64,000 bases of DNA from Uliginosibacterium gangwonense DSM 18521 (GCF_000373965.1 NZ_KB892836.1:152822-216821); one strand, 5' to 3'. Positions 35,684 through 45,234 are shown, numbered from the stretch's first letter. Notes: a model not told the origin generated them from the sequence alone. A program made the numbers and translations.

Positions 35684-36748
35684 TCAATTATTACCTTCCG
35701 GCGTACGCAAACGGGCCAATACCCGTGCTGCAACATCCGCAAGCGAAGCAACCTCATTGGCAGCACCGTTGATCGTTGCCTCACGCGGCATACCCCAAAC
35801 AACCGAACTATCCTGATCTTGGCAGATGTTATACGCACCCGCCTTGCGCATAGCCAACATTCCTTGCGCTCCATCCTTACCCATTCCGGTCAGCATCACT
35901 CCCAATGCCTGCACCCCCACATGCTTGGCGGCCGAATGAAACAGAACATCTACCGAAGGACGATGCCGATTCACCGGTTCAGCACGAGACAGTTCGCACT
36001 GGAAACCACCCACGACCCGTTTGACTGACAAGTGAGAATGACCCGGCGCAATATAGGCAATGCCGGATTTTACCCTCTCGCCATCTTCCGCTTCCTTGAC
36101 GGTGATCTTACACAATCCGTCAAGCCGCTTGGCAAACGAGCCCGTAAACATTTCGGGCATATGCTGCACGATCAGAATGCCTGGCATTTTTTCAGGAAAC
36201 CGTGTCAGAACTTCCTTGATCGCCTCCGTCCCACCTGTGGATGCCCCAATAAATACCAATTTTTCCTGCAATATGCGCCCGCCCAAAGGTACATTCCCAT
36301 CCTGCGCAGTGGTGACAAGGTTTGCAGCAGGCCGACGCCGCCCCTGTCCCCAGGAGGTTTTCGCAGCGCGAATCTTGTCACAGATTTCTTCTGCATAGGC
36401 CTGAATCCCCCCCACGGGATTGACTTTGGGCTTTGATACAAAATCCACCGCCCCCAACTCCAGCGCCCGCAAGGTGGTTTCAGACCCATGCGTGGTCAAG
36501 CTTGACACCATGATGATGGGCATAGGTTGCGAACACATGATGCGCTCAAGAAACTCCAGCCCGTTCATATGGGGCATATCCACATCAAGCGTCATCACCT
36601 CTGGCCTGTGTTTTTTGATCGCCTCTGCAGCCTCCAGTGCAGATTTTGCTGTTCCCACCACTTGCAAATCCGCCGAAGCATTGATGACTTCGGACAATAC
36701 TGCACACATCAGGGCAGAGTCATCCACCACCAACACCCGGGTCTTCAT
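35684..36748 (-). CDS. cheB: Chemotaxis methylesterase/glutamine deamidase CheB
   Basis: The 354-residue product has an N-terminal receiver domain (LVVDDSALMCAVLSEVI, phosphoacceptor in MTLDVDMPHMNGLEFL, Lys in VDFVSKPKV) and a C-terminal methylesterase domain with the Ser-His-Asp triad in FIGASTGGTEAI (Ser), VQHMPEMFTGSFAKRL (His) and MLTGMGKDGAQGML (Asp). It removes receptor methyl groups when phosphorylated by CheA, opposing CheR. The start at 36748 follows a GGAG site 8 bases upstream. It lies directly after cheR in the same direction. Confidence 0.95.
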   Translation of the reverse strand: MKTRVLVVDDSALMCAVLSEVINASADLQVVGTAKSALEAAEAIKKHRPEVMTLDVDMPHMNGLEFLERIMCSQPMPIIMVSSLTTHGSETTLRALELGAVDFVSKPKVNPVGGIQAYAEEICDKIRAAKTSWGQGRRRPAANLVTTAQDGNVPLGGRILQEKLVFIGASTGGTEAIKEVLTRFPEKMPGILIVQHMPEMFTGSFAKRLDGLCKITVKEAEDGERVKSGIAYIAPGHSHLSVKRVVGGFQCELSRAEPVNRHRPSVDVLFHSAAKHVGVQALGVMLTGMGKDGAQGMLAMRKAGAYNICQDQDSSVVWGMPREATINGAANEVASLADVAARVLARLRTPEGNN

Positions 36749-36827
36749 GCCATATGCTCCGCAAAAATCAACGCATTGCCCCACCCAAATGTCACGCTAT
36801 CTCACTCATGCAAACCTGCTTGCCTTC

Positions 36828-37841
36828 TCAGCGGCGAGCGTAAGCGTCCGCACGTGCATACACAGTTTTGCCCAAAGATTTGAAAAGATTGGCCGCGTGG
36901 ATGAAATTCTCCGAATGCCCGGCATAGAGCAGCCCCTGGGGCTGCAACATGGAGACAAAACGTTCGAGAATTGCATACTGCGTCTGCTTGTCAAAATAAA
37001 TCATCACGTTACGACAGAAGATGGCATCAAAGGTTTCGCGCAACGCCCAGGTGGCATCCAGCAGATTCACCTGTTTAAAGGTAATCAGTCTCTGCAGCTC
37101 CGGGCGAACCTTGATGTGCCCATCCTGCACCCCGGTTCCGCGTAAAAAGAAACGCTGTACCCGTTCGGCATCCAGCCGATCAACGCGATCCTGGGTATAG
37201 ACGCCCTTTTGTCCATGCGCCAGAACATTGGTATCCAGGTCAGAGGCCAGAATCTGCACGGGCGGGTTGTTGCCAAACACCTCGCATGCCGTGATGGCCA
37301 ATGAATAGGGCTCCTCACCCGTTGACGCGGCACAGCACCAGATTTTGAACGGACGACGGTCTGCATTCTTACGCATCTGCTCGGCAAGCAAATCAAAGTG
37401 ATGCGCCTCGCGGAAAAAAGAAGTTAGGTTCGTCGTCAGTGCGTTAACAAAGGCTTCCCACTCGGCTGCATCGTTTCCTTTTTCAAGCTGGTCCAGATAA
37501 TCCACAAAACGCTTCAAGCCCTTGGCACGCAATCGCCTGGCCAAACGGCTATACACCATGTCCTGCTTGACCGGAGACAGTGAGATACCTGCCCGCTTGT
37601 AGATCAGGGCGCGGACACGTTCAAAATCGTGATTCGAATACTCAAACTCACGCACACCGGTGTCAATCTTCTTCAAGGCATCCATGATAGCCAATCGTGG
37701 ATTGGCTGTCGCGCTGGCTGCGCTTTTGTCGGTGGCAGGCCGAATCCCGCCTGCCGATGTAGCCAAGCGCGATGTTGCCTGGGTGCTCCCGGTAACCGGG
37801 CGCGACAAACCGGGGGCATTGTTCTTGTCCTTTTCCACCAT
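36828..37841 (-). CDS. cheR: Chemotaxis protein methyltransferase CheR
   Basis: The 337-residue product methylates glutamates of chemoreceptors with SAM. The catalytic part starts near residue 65 with an N-terminal helical domain (FERVRALIYKRAGISLSP, MVYSRLARRLR), then NLTSFFREAHHFDLLAEQM, the SAM-binding WCCAASTGEEPYSLAITA, DLDTNVLAHGQKGVY, and the FDAIFCRNVMIYFD block ending in AGHSENF. The first 60 or so residues form a Ser/Ala/Thr-rich, low-complexity extension not found in E. coli CheR; it may be a tether or reflect a later true start. It lies between the MCP-like gene and cheB. Confidence 0.94.
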   Translation of the reverse strand: MVEKDKNNAPGLSRPVTGSTQATSRLATSAGGIRPATDKSAASATANPRLAIMDALKKIDTGVREFEYSNHDFERVRALIYKRAGISLSPVKQDMVYSRLARRLRAKGLKRFVDYLDQLEKGNDAAEWEAFVNALTTNLTSFFREAHHFDLLAEQMRKNADRRPFKIWCCAASTGEEPYSLAITACEVFGNNPPVQILASDLDTNVLAHGQKGVYTQDRVDRLDAERVQRFFLRGTGVQDGHIKVRPELQRLITFKQVNLLDATWALRETFDAIFCRNVMIYFDKQTQYAILERFVSMLQPQGLLYAGHSENFIHAANLFKSLGKTVYARADAYARR

Positions 37842-37935
37842 TCTGGCTCTTCCTATTCCGACTTGTCAGTCAAACCTACCGCAAACAGCCCGCAGGCATT
37901 CACCCTAGCATGATGAAAACATCGATCAGCCACTC

Positions 37936-39141
37936 TCAAAACAGATCCACCGAACCTTCTTCAAACGCCTTCTGCGTCACCGGCGGGCGACACTCCTCTG
38001 CCCGTAGATCACGCACCACCTGTGCTATGCGTTGCAGCCCGCTCTCAATGCTCTGCTGCCCACCGCCTGCCTTAAGCTGCCCCGAGAGTGCCTGCATTTC
38101 TTCAGCCGCCGTGCTCAACAGATCAACTCTACGCCCCATGTGCTCGATGAGCTGGGAGACCAGGTCCTGGAACTGCAGGGCCACCACGGCTTTGCCCACT
38201 TCCGTATCCATGGACTGCGCCGTTTCTGCCAGCTTCCCCACAGCATGCTCACGAGAGCAGTTCAGGCTGTCAATCTGGTTCAGGATTGATTCAATCTGCA
38301 GCTTGGAATGAAACGCAAACCCCATATCCTGCGAGGCCATGCGATTGATGGCCTCTTCGGTCTGCGCCACAATGGCCCGCATGCCATGCATCACCGCGCT
38401 GATCTCTTGAGAAAAACGTGCGGTGCGTTCAGACAAGCCGCGCACCTCATCGGCCACCACCGCAAAACCACGCCCAGACTCTCCGGCTCTTGCAGATTCA
38501 ATCGAAGCATTCAGCGCCAACAAATTGGTCTGCTTGGCAATGGCATTGATCTGTTTGACCGATTGCTCCACCTCGTCTGTATGTTTGACCATCTCATCGG
38601 TCAGACCCACCACCTCCATGGCGACACGGCTGGAGCCGACGATACTGTCAATAATCCGCTGCATCGCCTCTGAAGTGTTTTGGGCAAACACATCAAAGCC
38701 AACATCTGCGTCCCCTGCATTCTTGCTGGCAGCCACCAGCATCAAATCCTGCTGTGCACTGGACAAGGCATGCATCCCCTGGAAACTGGTCGTCAGTTGC
38801 CCCACCGCGCCCACCAGAATCTCTTGCACCCGGGTCACTTCATCATGCACGGCATGGCATTGTGAAGCCATCAGCCCGGCAACCTGTTCCAATGCTTCAT
38901 CTACATGATCAGCCCCAACGTGGCACGCTACGGACTCTGACGGGAAGGACCGGGCCACTTTATGACACCATAGCCATCCACTCCCCCAAACCCCGGCACA
39001 CAACAAGACCATGCCTGCAGCCCATGTCGGCATTTGCCAGGCCCATACAGCCAAGCCTGCTGTCATCACCACAGCGATTGCCAAAAATATGACTTGAGAC
39101 TGCTTCATCCAAGCATCCCGCCTTTCGTGCATGCTCTTCAT
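37936..39141 (-). CDS. MCP-like chemotaxis protein with short membrane anchor and CheZ-like motif
   Basis: The 401-residue product has two closely spaced membrane helices at the N-terminus (about residues 17-37 and 40-58) with no room for a periplasmic sensor domain, then a cytoplasmic methyl-accepting signalling region whose tip reads [20 protein letters not shown] and [18 protein letters not shown]. It should therefore sense internal or membrane signals. Past the tip, [13 protein letters not shown] (Asp326, Gln330) closely resembles the catalytic helix of CheZ (DFQDLTGQVIKK, Asp220/Gln224), which is unexpected in a receptor. The start is uncertain: 39141 (MKSMHE) or 39108 (MKQSQV). It lies between motB (37 bases) and cheR. 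Confidence 0.85.
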   Translation of the reverse strand: MKSMHERRDAWMKQSQVIFLAIAVVMTAGLAVWAWQMPTWAAGMVLLCAGVWGSGWLWCHKVARSFPSESVACHVGADHVDEALEQVAGLMASQCHAVHDEVTRVQEILVGAVGQLTTSFQGMHALSSAQQDLMLVAASKNAGDADVGFDVFAQNTSEAMQRIIDSIVGSSRVAMEVVGLTDEMVKHTDEVEQSVKQINAIAKQTNLLALNASIESARAGESGRGFAVVADEVRGLSERTARFSQEISAVMHGMRAIVAQTEEAINRMASQDMGFAFHSKLQIESILNQIDSLNCSREHAVGKLAETAQSMDTEVGKAVVALQFQDLVSQLIEHMGRRVDLLSTAAEEMQALSGQLKAGGGQQSIESGLQRIAQVVRDLRAEECRPPVTQKAFEEGSVDLF

Positions 39142-39178
39142 GACCGTTACAGCCCCCGCCCTCACGCTGACGGGCCTG

Positions 39179-40201
39179 TCATTTCTTGGAGCCGCCACCT
39201 CCCAATACCTGCTTGGCACCTTCCACAATCGGCTCTGGCACCAAGGGTACATTGGCGTTTACGTCCAGATCCTTACCATCCTGAAGGATGGCCTCCTCTG
39301 TCCTTTTGTTCATGACCACAAGGGTAATGCGCCGGTTGATGGCATTGAAAGGGTCGTTCTTGTCCAAGGCAATGCTGGAGGCCAAGCCCACAACCCGCAT
39401 CATTTTGCGTTCTTCCAAGCCGCCCATCACTAACTCACGCCGACAGGCGTTGGCACGGTTGGCAGAAAGCTCCCAGTTGGAAAACCCCCTGTTCCCCCCT
39501 GCATACTGTGCTGCATCGGTATGGCCCGAAATGCTGATGCGGTTTTCCACCTGATTGAGTACCTGGCCGATGGCGCGGACAATCACCTTGGTGTAAGGCT
39601 TCATCTCGGCACTGGCCGAATCAAACATGGGGCGGTTCTGGTCATCCACGATCTGGATACGCAGCCCTTCTGAAGTCATATCCAGCAAAAGCTGCCGCTT
39701 GAATTGCCGCAGATCGGGGCTCGCCTCAATCACCGCTTCCAGCTTGGCCTTCACATCCTGCAACATGGCCCGCTCAGCCATTTCGCGCTGCGCTTTGGCT
39801 TCTTCCCCTTCCGGCTTGCTCTTGGAGGTCTCCGGGGCCAGCTTGGAGGCTTCCGGCACAACCTTAATTTCATTCGCCTTTTTCGGTTCCTTGTAGCTAC
39901 CCTTGGCCACTTCACCAATCGATTTGGTTAGATCCTGCCCACCGCCAGAGAACACTGAATTCGAGGAACCGGACCCAGGCCCACCTTCCATAGAGAGCTT
40001 CAAGGGGCTTTGGAAGAAATCAGAAATCCCCTTCAAGTCCCCTTTGGTGGTCGAACCCAGCAACCACATCAGCAGGAAGAAGGCCATCATCGCCGTCACA
40101 AAGTCAGCATAGGCCAGTTTCCACGCCCCACCGTGGGCCCCCGCGCCACCTTTTTTGATGCGCTTGACGATGATGGGTTGCTGGTTGTCGTTGCTACTCA
40201 T
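39179..40201 (-). CDS. motB: Flagellar motor stator protein MotB
   Basis: The 340-residue product is the peptidoglycan-anchored stator subunit. The single membrane helix contains the essential proton-binding Asp33 in [20 protein letters not shown], followed by the plug-like segment, a charged linker ([14 protein letters not shown] to [12 protein letters not shown]) and a C-terminal OmpA-like domain with [12 protein letters not shown] and [17 protein letters not shown] that binds peptidoglycan. The linker is richer in Lys and Glu than in E. coli MotB. It is 46 bases downstream of motA and is translated in the same operon. Confidence 0.95.
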   Translation of the reverse strand: MSSNDNQQPIIVKRIKKGGAGAHGGAWKLAYADFVTAMMAFFLLMWLLGSTTKGDLKGISDFFQSPLKLSMEGGPGSGSSNSVFSGGGQDLTKSIGEVAKGSYKEPKKANEIKVVPEASKLAPETSKSKPEGEEAKAQREMAERAMLQDVKAKLEAVIEASPDLRQFKRQLLLDMTSEGLRIQIVDDQNRPMFDSASAEMKPYTKVIVRAIGQVLNQVENRISISGHTDAAQYAGGNRGFSNWELSANRANACRRELVMGGLEERKMMRVVGLASSIALDKNDPFNAINRRITLVVMNKRTEEAILQDGKDLDVNANVPLVPEPIVEGAKQVLGGGGSKK

Positions 40202-40247
40202 GGCAAATTCGGAACCGGATAGGGGTTAGCAATGCACAAGGCTCCAC

Positions 40248-41105
40248 TTACTTGCCCTTGCGGCTCTTGAGTTCTTCTTCCAGTTCGGTAAATCCTGGCC
40301 GGTCAGCCGAGAACAGCACCTTGCGGCCAAATTCAACGGCCACCTGGGGGGCGTACCCACTCATGCTGGCCAACAAGACCACCTTCATGCACTGATAGAC
40401 CTTCCCCTCTTCTTCGCTGACCTGCTCCAACTGGCCGGACAAAGGTCCAAGGAAGCCATAGGAAATCAGAATCCCCAGGAAGGTGCCGACCAGGGCGCCA
40501 CCGATCATCTTGCCCAACACCGCAGGCGGCTCCCCCACCGAGCCCATCACGTTGACCACCCCCATCACCGCCACCACGATACCGAAAGCCGGTGTGGCAT
40601 CTGCCACCTTGGCCATGACGTGGGCAGGCACGTGGGCTTCCTGATGGTGGGTTTCAATTTCAATGTCCATCAGGTTTTCCAGCTCAAAGGCATTGAGATT
40701 GCCCCCTACCATCATGCGCAGATAGTCCGTCAGGAACTCCATCGCGTGGTGGTCGTGCTGGAACTTGGGGTATTTGGAAAAAATCGGGCTGCTATCCGGG
40801 TTCTCGATGTCGTTTTCAATCGACATCAGCCCCTCTTTGCGGACTTTGCCAAGGATTTCATACAACATGGCCAAAACTTCTATATAGACAGCCTTGTTGT
40901 AACCAGAGCCTTTGAAAACCTTGGACAATCCACCAAAAGTGGCCTTGACCGAACGCATCCCGTTGCCGCCCAGAAAACCACCCAGGGTCAGCCCGATAAT
41001 GGCCAGATACTCCATTGGCACCCACAGCGCGGCAAGACTGCCGTGGACAGAGTAGGTGCCAATAGAGGCAACCAGAATGATGATGTAGCCAACAATCAAA
41101 AGCAT
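40248..41105 (-). CDS. motA: Flagellar motor stator protein MotA
   Basis: The 285-residue product is the proton-channel stator subunit with four membrane helices: two near the N-terminus (LLIVGYIIILVASIGTYSVHG and EYLAIIGLTLGGFLGG) and two after a large cytoplasmic domain (FGIVVAVMGVVNVMGS and IGGALVGTFLGILISYGFLG). The conserved prolines of helix 3-4 and the charged cytoplasmic loop that contacts FliG are in place. The start at 41105 fits the family N-terminus; the frame to 41165 adds a leader not found in MotA. A good sigma-28-like promoter lies 127 bases upstream. Confidence 0.95.
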   Translation of the reverse strand: MLLIVGYIIILVASIGTYSVHGSLAALWVPMEYLAIIGLTLGGFLGGNGMRSVKATFGGLSKVFKGSGYNKAVYIEVLAMLYEILGKVRKEGLMSIENDIENPDSSPIFSKYPKFQHDHHAMEFLTDYLRMMVGGNLNAFELENLMDIEIETHHQEAHVPAHVMAKVADATPAFGIVVAVMGVVNVMGSVGEPPAVLGKMIGGALVGTFLGILISYGFLGPLSGQLEQVSEEEGKVYQCMKVVLLASMSGYAPQVAVEFGRKVLFSADRPGFTELEEELKSRKGK

Positions 41106-41231
41106 CTTCAAGACCCTTGTGTGCCGCAGAATGCGAAAACCGGGTGTCGCCAGGGCCATAAACACGCTTGTTCAGCGTCCGCGCCCTTTTGTTTGAAACC
41201 CAAGGACAGGATTATCCACCATCCATGCTGG

Positions 41232-41258
41232 CTATCGGCACCGCAATCGGAAACTTGA
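41232..41258 (-). promoter_or_regulatory. Sigma-28 (FliA)-type promoter of motA
   Basis: On the minus strand TCAAGTTT, an 11-base spacer and GCCGATAG match the flagellar consensus TAAAGTTT-N11-GCCGATAA at 14 of 16 positions with the exact spacing. It stands between the flhDC terminator and motA, so FlhDC-dependent FliA should switch on motAB and the genes after it. Confidence 0.8.
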
Positions 41259-41267
41259 AGTCACTTA

Positions 41268-41299
41268 AATAACAAAAAGCCGCCAAAAGCTTGGCGGCT
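41268..41299 (-). terminator. Rho-independent terminator of flhDC
   Basis: A perfect 9-bp stem, AGCCGCCAA / TTGGCGGCT, with an AAGC/GCTT loop is followed on the minus strand by TTTTTGTTATTT, about 60 bases after the flhC stop. Confidence 0.9.
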
Positions 41300-41357
41300 C
41301 AATGATTCACAACACCACAGGTTCTGAGGAGGGTTGCGGCAAATCAACAATAGTCCA

Positions 41358-41906
41358 TTACGATGCCATTTCACATTCATCCCGCACGCTGCGCTTGCCC
41401 CCCTTGCCCGCACGGGCAGGTACGTGACACAGCCCACAAACATAACCCTTGGAGGGATCGAAAGCGTGGGCAACAAAACTGCCGCTACATTTGCAACAGG
41501 TGCTCAATTGCAACATTTTTGCGTCAAAGAAACGCACCAGCGTCCATGCCCGGGTCAGGCTCAATACTTCTTCAAGCTCATTGAGCGCCACCTGCTCACG
41601 ATACATGCGAAATGCCTGCAACGTAGCATCCAGCCCCTTCAAGCCCGTGTTGCGATTGACAAAGCCCAGCAGGGACATGAATAGTGAAGCGTGAACATTC
41701 TGCTGCCAGGGGATGAACCAATCGGTAGAAAACGGCAGCATGCCCTTGGGCGGCGATTCGCCACGGATTTCCTTGTAGAGCTTGAGCAGGCGCTCCCGCG
41801 ACAAGCCGGTCTCCGACTCCAGCATCTGCATCCGCGCACCTAGTTCGATCATGTCGATCGCACGTTGATTCTCGCGGGTGTCTTCAATCAGGCTCTTCAT
41901 GCGCAT
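41358..41906 (-). CDS. flhC: Flagellar master regulator subunit FlhC
   Basis: The 182-residue product is FlhC, which with FlhD forms the FlhD4C2 activator of class II flagellar genes. It shows the helical core (IDMIELGARMQMLESETGLSRERLLKLYKEIRG, FSTDWFIPWQQN) and a C-terminal zinc site of four cysteines in CCKCSGSF and CGLCHVPARAGKGGKR, also a mark of nucleic acid contact. Length is close to E. coli FlhC (192). The start at 41906 follows GGGAG by 7 bases. It is 15 bases downstream of flhD. Confidence 0.95.
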   Translation of the reverse strand: MRMKSLIEDTRENQRAIDMIELGARMQMLESETGLSRERLLKLYKEIRGESPPKGMLPFSTDWFIPWQQNVHASLFMSLLGFVNRNTGLKGLDATLQAFRMYREQVALNELEEVLSLTRAWTLVRFFDAKMLQLSTCCKCSGSFVAHAFDPSKGYVCGLCHVPARAGKGGKRSVRDECEMAS

Positions 41907-41921
41907 AGCTCTTCTCCCGCT

Positions 41922-42236
41922 TCAAGCAATGTGTTCAACAGCCTTGGACGCCGCCAGGATGGTCGCGTGGATACGCGCAGCACTGTTTTCACGACCATGA
42001 TTGGACATCAGGTTGAGCAACAGCGTGTCGTCAAAGCGGAACTGGCACAGCAGCATGTCGCTGGAGGCCATACGCAACACTTGTGAAGGAGAGAGGTTTT
42101 CGATCAGTTCGGCAACATCTTCGCCAATCCCCAGTTTGAGCATGGCGGAGGCCCGATCTGCACGGAGAATCTGTTGCGCAAGCATGAGATAAGACAAGTT
42201 CAGCTCGCGGATCTCGTTTGCAATATCCATTTTCAT
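41922..42236 (-). CDS. flhD: Flagellar master regulator subunit FlhD
   Basis: The 104-residue product is FlhD, recognised by IANEIRELNLSYLMLAQQILRA at the N-terminus and the helix-turn-helix-like tail FDDTLLLNLMSNHGRENSAARIHA. It pairs with FlhC and contacts RNA polymerase. A GGAGG ribosome site sits 6 bases before the ATG at 42236 (MKMDIANE), which is chosen over ATGs at 42239 and 42230. It is the first gene of flhDC; the 279-base region upstream should hold its promoter. Confidence 0.93.
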   Translation of the reverse strand: MKMDIANEIRELNLSYLMLAQQILRADRASAMLKLGIGEDVAELIENLSPSQVLRMASSDMLLCQFRFDDTLLLNLMSNHGRENSAARIHATILAASKAVEHIA

Positions 42237-42438
42237 CATTGACCTCCACACCTTTTGGGGAGAGGCGAACACGGCCTCTATGGCAATGAATTGTCCAGAT
42301 AAAGGACTCCTCTACCAATCAGGCTGTGTCGGATATTGCTGTAGTAAGAGACAGCAGCGAGCATGTAAGAATTTATCTTACACAACAAGGTTCCTCGCTA
42401 CCGTTACGACCATTAACGACCCCCTTGAGAAGAACTTT

Positions 42439-42467
42439 AGGCTTTTTTTAAAAAAATTTTGCAGCCT
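42439..42467 (-). other. A/T-tract hairpin upstream of flhD
   Basis: AGGCT and AGCCT enclose T7-A7-T4, an almost self-complementary A/T tract. It could be the terminator of the HDOD-GGDEF gene (which stops at 42516) or an intrinsically bent upstream element of the flhDC promoter. Confidence 0.4.
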
Positions 42468-42515
42468 GAAAAGCTACGCCACACAGCACCAGTCGAGAGA
42501 GTTAATGCTGGATAA

Positions 42516-44474
42516 TCAAGCCCCTGCAGCACTGCTGCCGCCTGGGCGCCCCTGCGGCAACTGGGCAGTAGCCACTTGATCCCGCCCTTTTTTCTTGGCT
42601 AGATACAGGCCGTCGTCCGAGCGTTTGAACAAGCTGTCGGCATCGGTCATGGTGGCATCCCGACACGCCACACCCGCGCTGATAGAAATTTTTACACTCC
42701 GCAACCGTGTGTCCATGATCAAGTCGTGCATGGCTTTGCGGATTCTTTCCGCGCACACCATGGCAGATTCAATGGCCGTGCCGGGGCAAAGCACCACAAA
42801 TTCATCTCCCCCCAGCCGTGCCAGCACATCCTGGGTACGCACTGCGGCACGGATGGCCTGGGCGACCTGTACCAGCACAGCATCGCCAACATCATGCCCA
42901 TAGGTATCATTGATGCCCTTGAAATGGTCGACATCAACCAGGATGCAGGACAGGGGGCGCTTGTTGCGCAAGGAAAAGGCCCATTCCTGTGCGAACCGTT
43001 CACTAAAGCACCGACGGTTGGGAAATCCGGTCAAAGGATCAGTCATAGCGGCGTCCTGCAAGCGCCGGTTACTGACCGCCAATTCTGCCGCAAAGTGGCG
43101 AATTTCCTCACGATCCTGCTCGATTTCCCGATTCAGATCAGTCAGCCGCCTGCTGGCACCTAGCTTGGCAAGCAATACCCGCAGATTGACCGGCTTAGGC
43201 AAGGCATCGTCCGCCCCCGCCTCCAGCGCTTGCACCACCACCTCCTCTTGCACATCTTCAGCCAAGATCAGGATGTATAAAGCCCGTCCGATACGGGTCT
43301 TGCGGATGACACGAACCAGCTCTCCGCCGCTCATGTCTGGCAGCCCCTCACCAATGAGCATCATGTCCGGCATAAAGTCCAGCGCCAGTTCCGCCGCGCT
43401 GAAGCCGTCATGCGTAAAGCTCGTCTGGAAGCCGTTCTCACCCAGGAACTGTGCAATCGTCTGGCAGGCCGCTACATCGGTATCCACAATCAGCGCGCGC
43501 ATGGAGACATCCTGACGGGGCACCTCCTCTTCAGCCCCATCCGCACCCAGCTCAGGCGCGAGCGCCTTGACTGAACCAAAGGGAGGCAGTACCTCCGCGT
43601 GAATGCTCAGGAGTGCGCCCCACTCCAACCATTCCCGCGCCACACCATCCGTCAGGGTGCCAAAAGTTTCTTCATCAAAATTCAAGCGCGAAGCTGCGAT
43701 CAACAGGCGGTGCTTATGCTGCGGACGTTCTTGCTCCGCCCCCAGGCAGTATTTGGCCACCTGTTGAGACAGGGCCAACGATTGCGTTACCACATATTCA
43801 CGCTGGCCTTCCGATTGGGTACTTTCCGTACTACTGGCCACGCAATGCGCCGCATCGGTAAAAATACGCGGCAAGCCCCAGTCGGCCAGCATAGCCGCAC
43901 CCAGTTCCGCATTGGTCATGGCGAACGCATGGGATTCCAACTCCAGCAGACGATGCAAATCCTGCCCCCCTGCTTCTTTGACGATGCGGGAGTAATCATG
44001 CGGATACAAGGTAGCCAGCGCGATTTCACCCACGCGGGCCAGCAAGCCCAGGCAATACATCTCATCGGCTGCGGCGGCACGGGTACGCAGGGTGATGGCC
44101 TGCATGGAAACGGCAGACAGCAAGGATTCCGCCCAGTACCGCCCATAATCGAAACCTTCGCAGACGCCACTCCGATAATGGGTCAGCAGCGAAAAGCCCA
44201 AGGCCATGTTCCGCACCGCAGGCAGCCCCAACACAGTCAGTGCGTCCTGCACTGACGCGACTGGCCTGCGCCCGTAGCCAACAATACCATTGGCGGCCTT
44301 GATCAGACGCCCGACAAAAGCCGGGTCAGTCTTGATCACATTAGCCAGGTTGGCAATCGACACGTCTTCCTGCTGCGTCAAGCGCATAACGGCCAGCGCC
44401 ACCCCTTTGGGCGAAGGCAGATCACCAGAGGCTTTCAGTTGCTCAAAACGAGAGACATCAATCGGTGGAGCCAT
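42516..44474 (-). CDS. HDOD-REC-GGDEF signalling protein with degenerate receiver
   Basis: The 652-residue product has an N-terminal HDOD domain (about residues 10-210; LPSPKGVALAVMRLTQQ, VIKTDPAFVGRLIKAAN), a receiver-like domain (about 325-440) and a C-terminal GGDEF domain with an intact RLGGDEF site and an RTQD inhibition site five residues before it, so c-di-GMP synthesis with feedback is expected. In the receiver, the phosphoacceptor Asp is replaced by Gly375 (MLIGEGLPDMSG) although Lys427 and VDTD remain, so ordinary phosphorylation is unlikely. HDOD fused to a cyclase is uncommon. It lies next to flhDC, fitting control of the motile-sessile switch, though this is inference. Confidence 0.88.
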   Translation of the reverse strand: MAPPIDVSRFEQLKASGDLPSPKGVALAVMRLTQQEDVSIANLANVIKTDPAFVGRLIKAANGIVGYGRRPVASVQDALTVLGLPAVRNMALGFSLLTHYRSGVCEGFDYGRYWAESLLSAVSMQAITLRTRAAAADEMYCLGLLARVGEIALATLYPHDYSRIVKEAGGQDLHRLLELESHAFAMTNAELGAAMLADWGLPRIFTDAAHCVASSTESTQSEGQREYVVTQSLALSQQVAKYCLGAEQERPQHKHRLLIAASRLNFDEETFGTLTDGVAREWLEWGALLSIHAEVLPPFGSVKALAPELGADGAEEEVPRQDVSMRALIVDTDVAACQTIAQFLGENGFQTSFTHDGFSAAELALDFMPDMMLIGEGLPDMSGGELVRVIRKTRIGRALYILILAEDVQEEVVVQALEAGADDALPKPVNLRVLLAKLGASRRLTDLNREIEQDREEIRHFAAELAVSNRRLQDAAMTDPLTGFPNRRCFSERFAQEWAFSLRNKRPLSCILVDVDHFKGINDTYGHDVGDAVLVQVAQAIRAAVRTQDVLARLGGDEFVVLCPGTAIESAMVCAERIRKAMHDLIMDTRLRSVKISISAGVACRDATMTDADSLFKRSDDGLYLAKKKGRDQVATAQLPQGRPGGSSAAGA

Positions 44475-44688
44475 CTTCTCAATATGTCAGCAAACAAGAA
44501 CTCTTACTTTTATTTGTCCAGCACCTGCAAAAAGCAACCCACCCCAGACACTCAGACACAAAACGCTCACCCTCTTGTGTGTACGACGGGAAAGACACTT
44601 TTCTTTAGTCTCTCCCCGCATTCATTCCACACTAGAGGCTAAAATCATCACCAGCCTTTCCAAAAATCAGCTCGATTACACAAGAGAT

Positions 44689-45222
44689 ATGAAGTATTGC
44701 TCCACCTGCGGCGCCACAGTCAGCCATCGGGTTCCTGAAGGAGACCGGCTGGCGCGTTTCGTATGCGATCAGTGCGGCGAAATCCACTACATCAACCCAA
44801 AACTTGTGGTGGGCACAATCCCTGTCTGGCAAGAACGCATCCTGCTATGCCGCCGCGCCATTGAGCCTCAGCTTGGTTTCTGGACCCTGCCTGCTGGCTT
44901 CATGGAAATGGCCGAGAGCACAGCCGAGGCGGCACGCCGCGAAACCCGTGAAGAGGCCTGCGCCCACGTTCGGCTAGTCGGGCTGTTTTCCATGGTCAAC
45001 ATTCCGCACATCAGCCAGGTCCACCTGTTCTACCGTGCTGAAATGGATGACGCCAGCTTTGCCCCCGGCGATGAAACCCTCGAAACCCGTCTCTTCGCTC
45101 TGGAAGAAATCCCTTGGGATGAACTCGCCTTTCGCTCGGTCAGCCTGACGCTGCGCCTTTTTCTGGAAGACCGGGAGCGTAGCCACTATGGCTTTCATGA
45201 AGCCACATTGGCTCCAAAGTAA
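44689..45222 (+). CDS. NUDIX hydrolase with N-terminal zinc ribbon
   Basis: The 177-residue product begins with a zinc ribbon (CSTCG at residues 4-8 and CDQCG about 29-33), then has a NUDIX domain whose box GFMEMAESTAEAARRETREE (about 70-91) keeps the catalytic REUXEE core. These proteins hydrolyse nucleoside diphosphates linked to another moiety; the zinc ribbon places it in a ribbon-containing subgroup distinct from NudC, with unknown substrate. The start at 44689 (MKYCSTCG) is clear; the longer frame from 44290 overlaps the opposite gene. It ends 12 bases from the convergent TonB-like gene. Confidence 0.88.
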   Translation: MKYCSTCGATVSHRVPEGDRLARFVCDQCGEIHYINPKLVVGTIPVWQERILLCRRAIEPQLGFWTLPAGFMEMAESTAEAARRETREEACAHVRLVGLFSMVNIPHISQVHLFYRAEMDDASFAPGDETLETRLFALEEIPWDELAFRSVSLTLRLFLEDRERSHYGFHEATLAPK

Positions 45223-45234
45223 TCCGGTTTGGAC

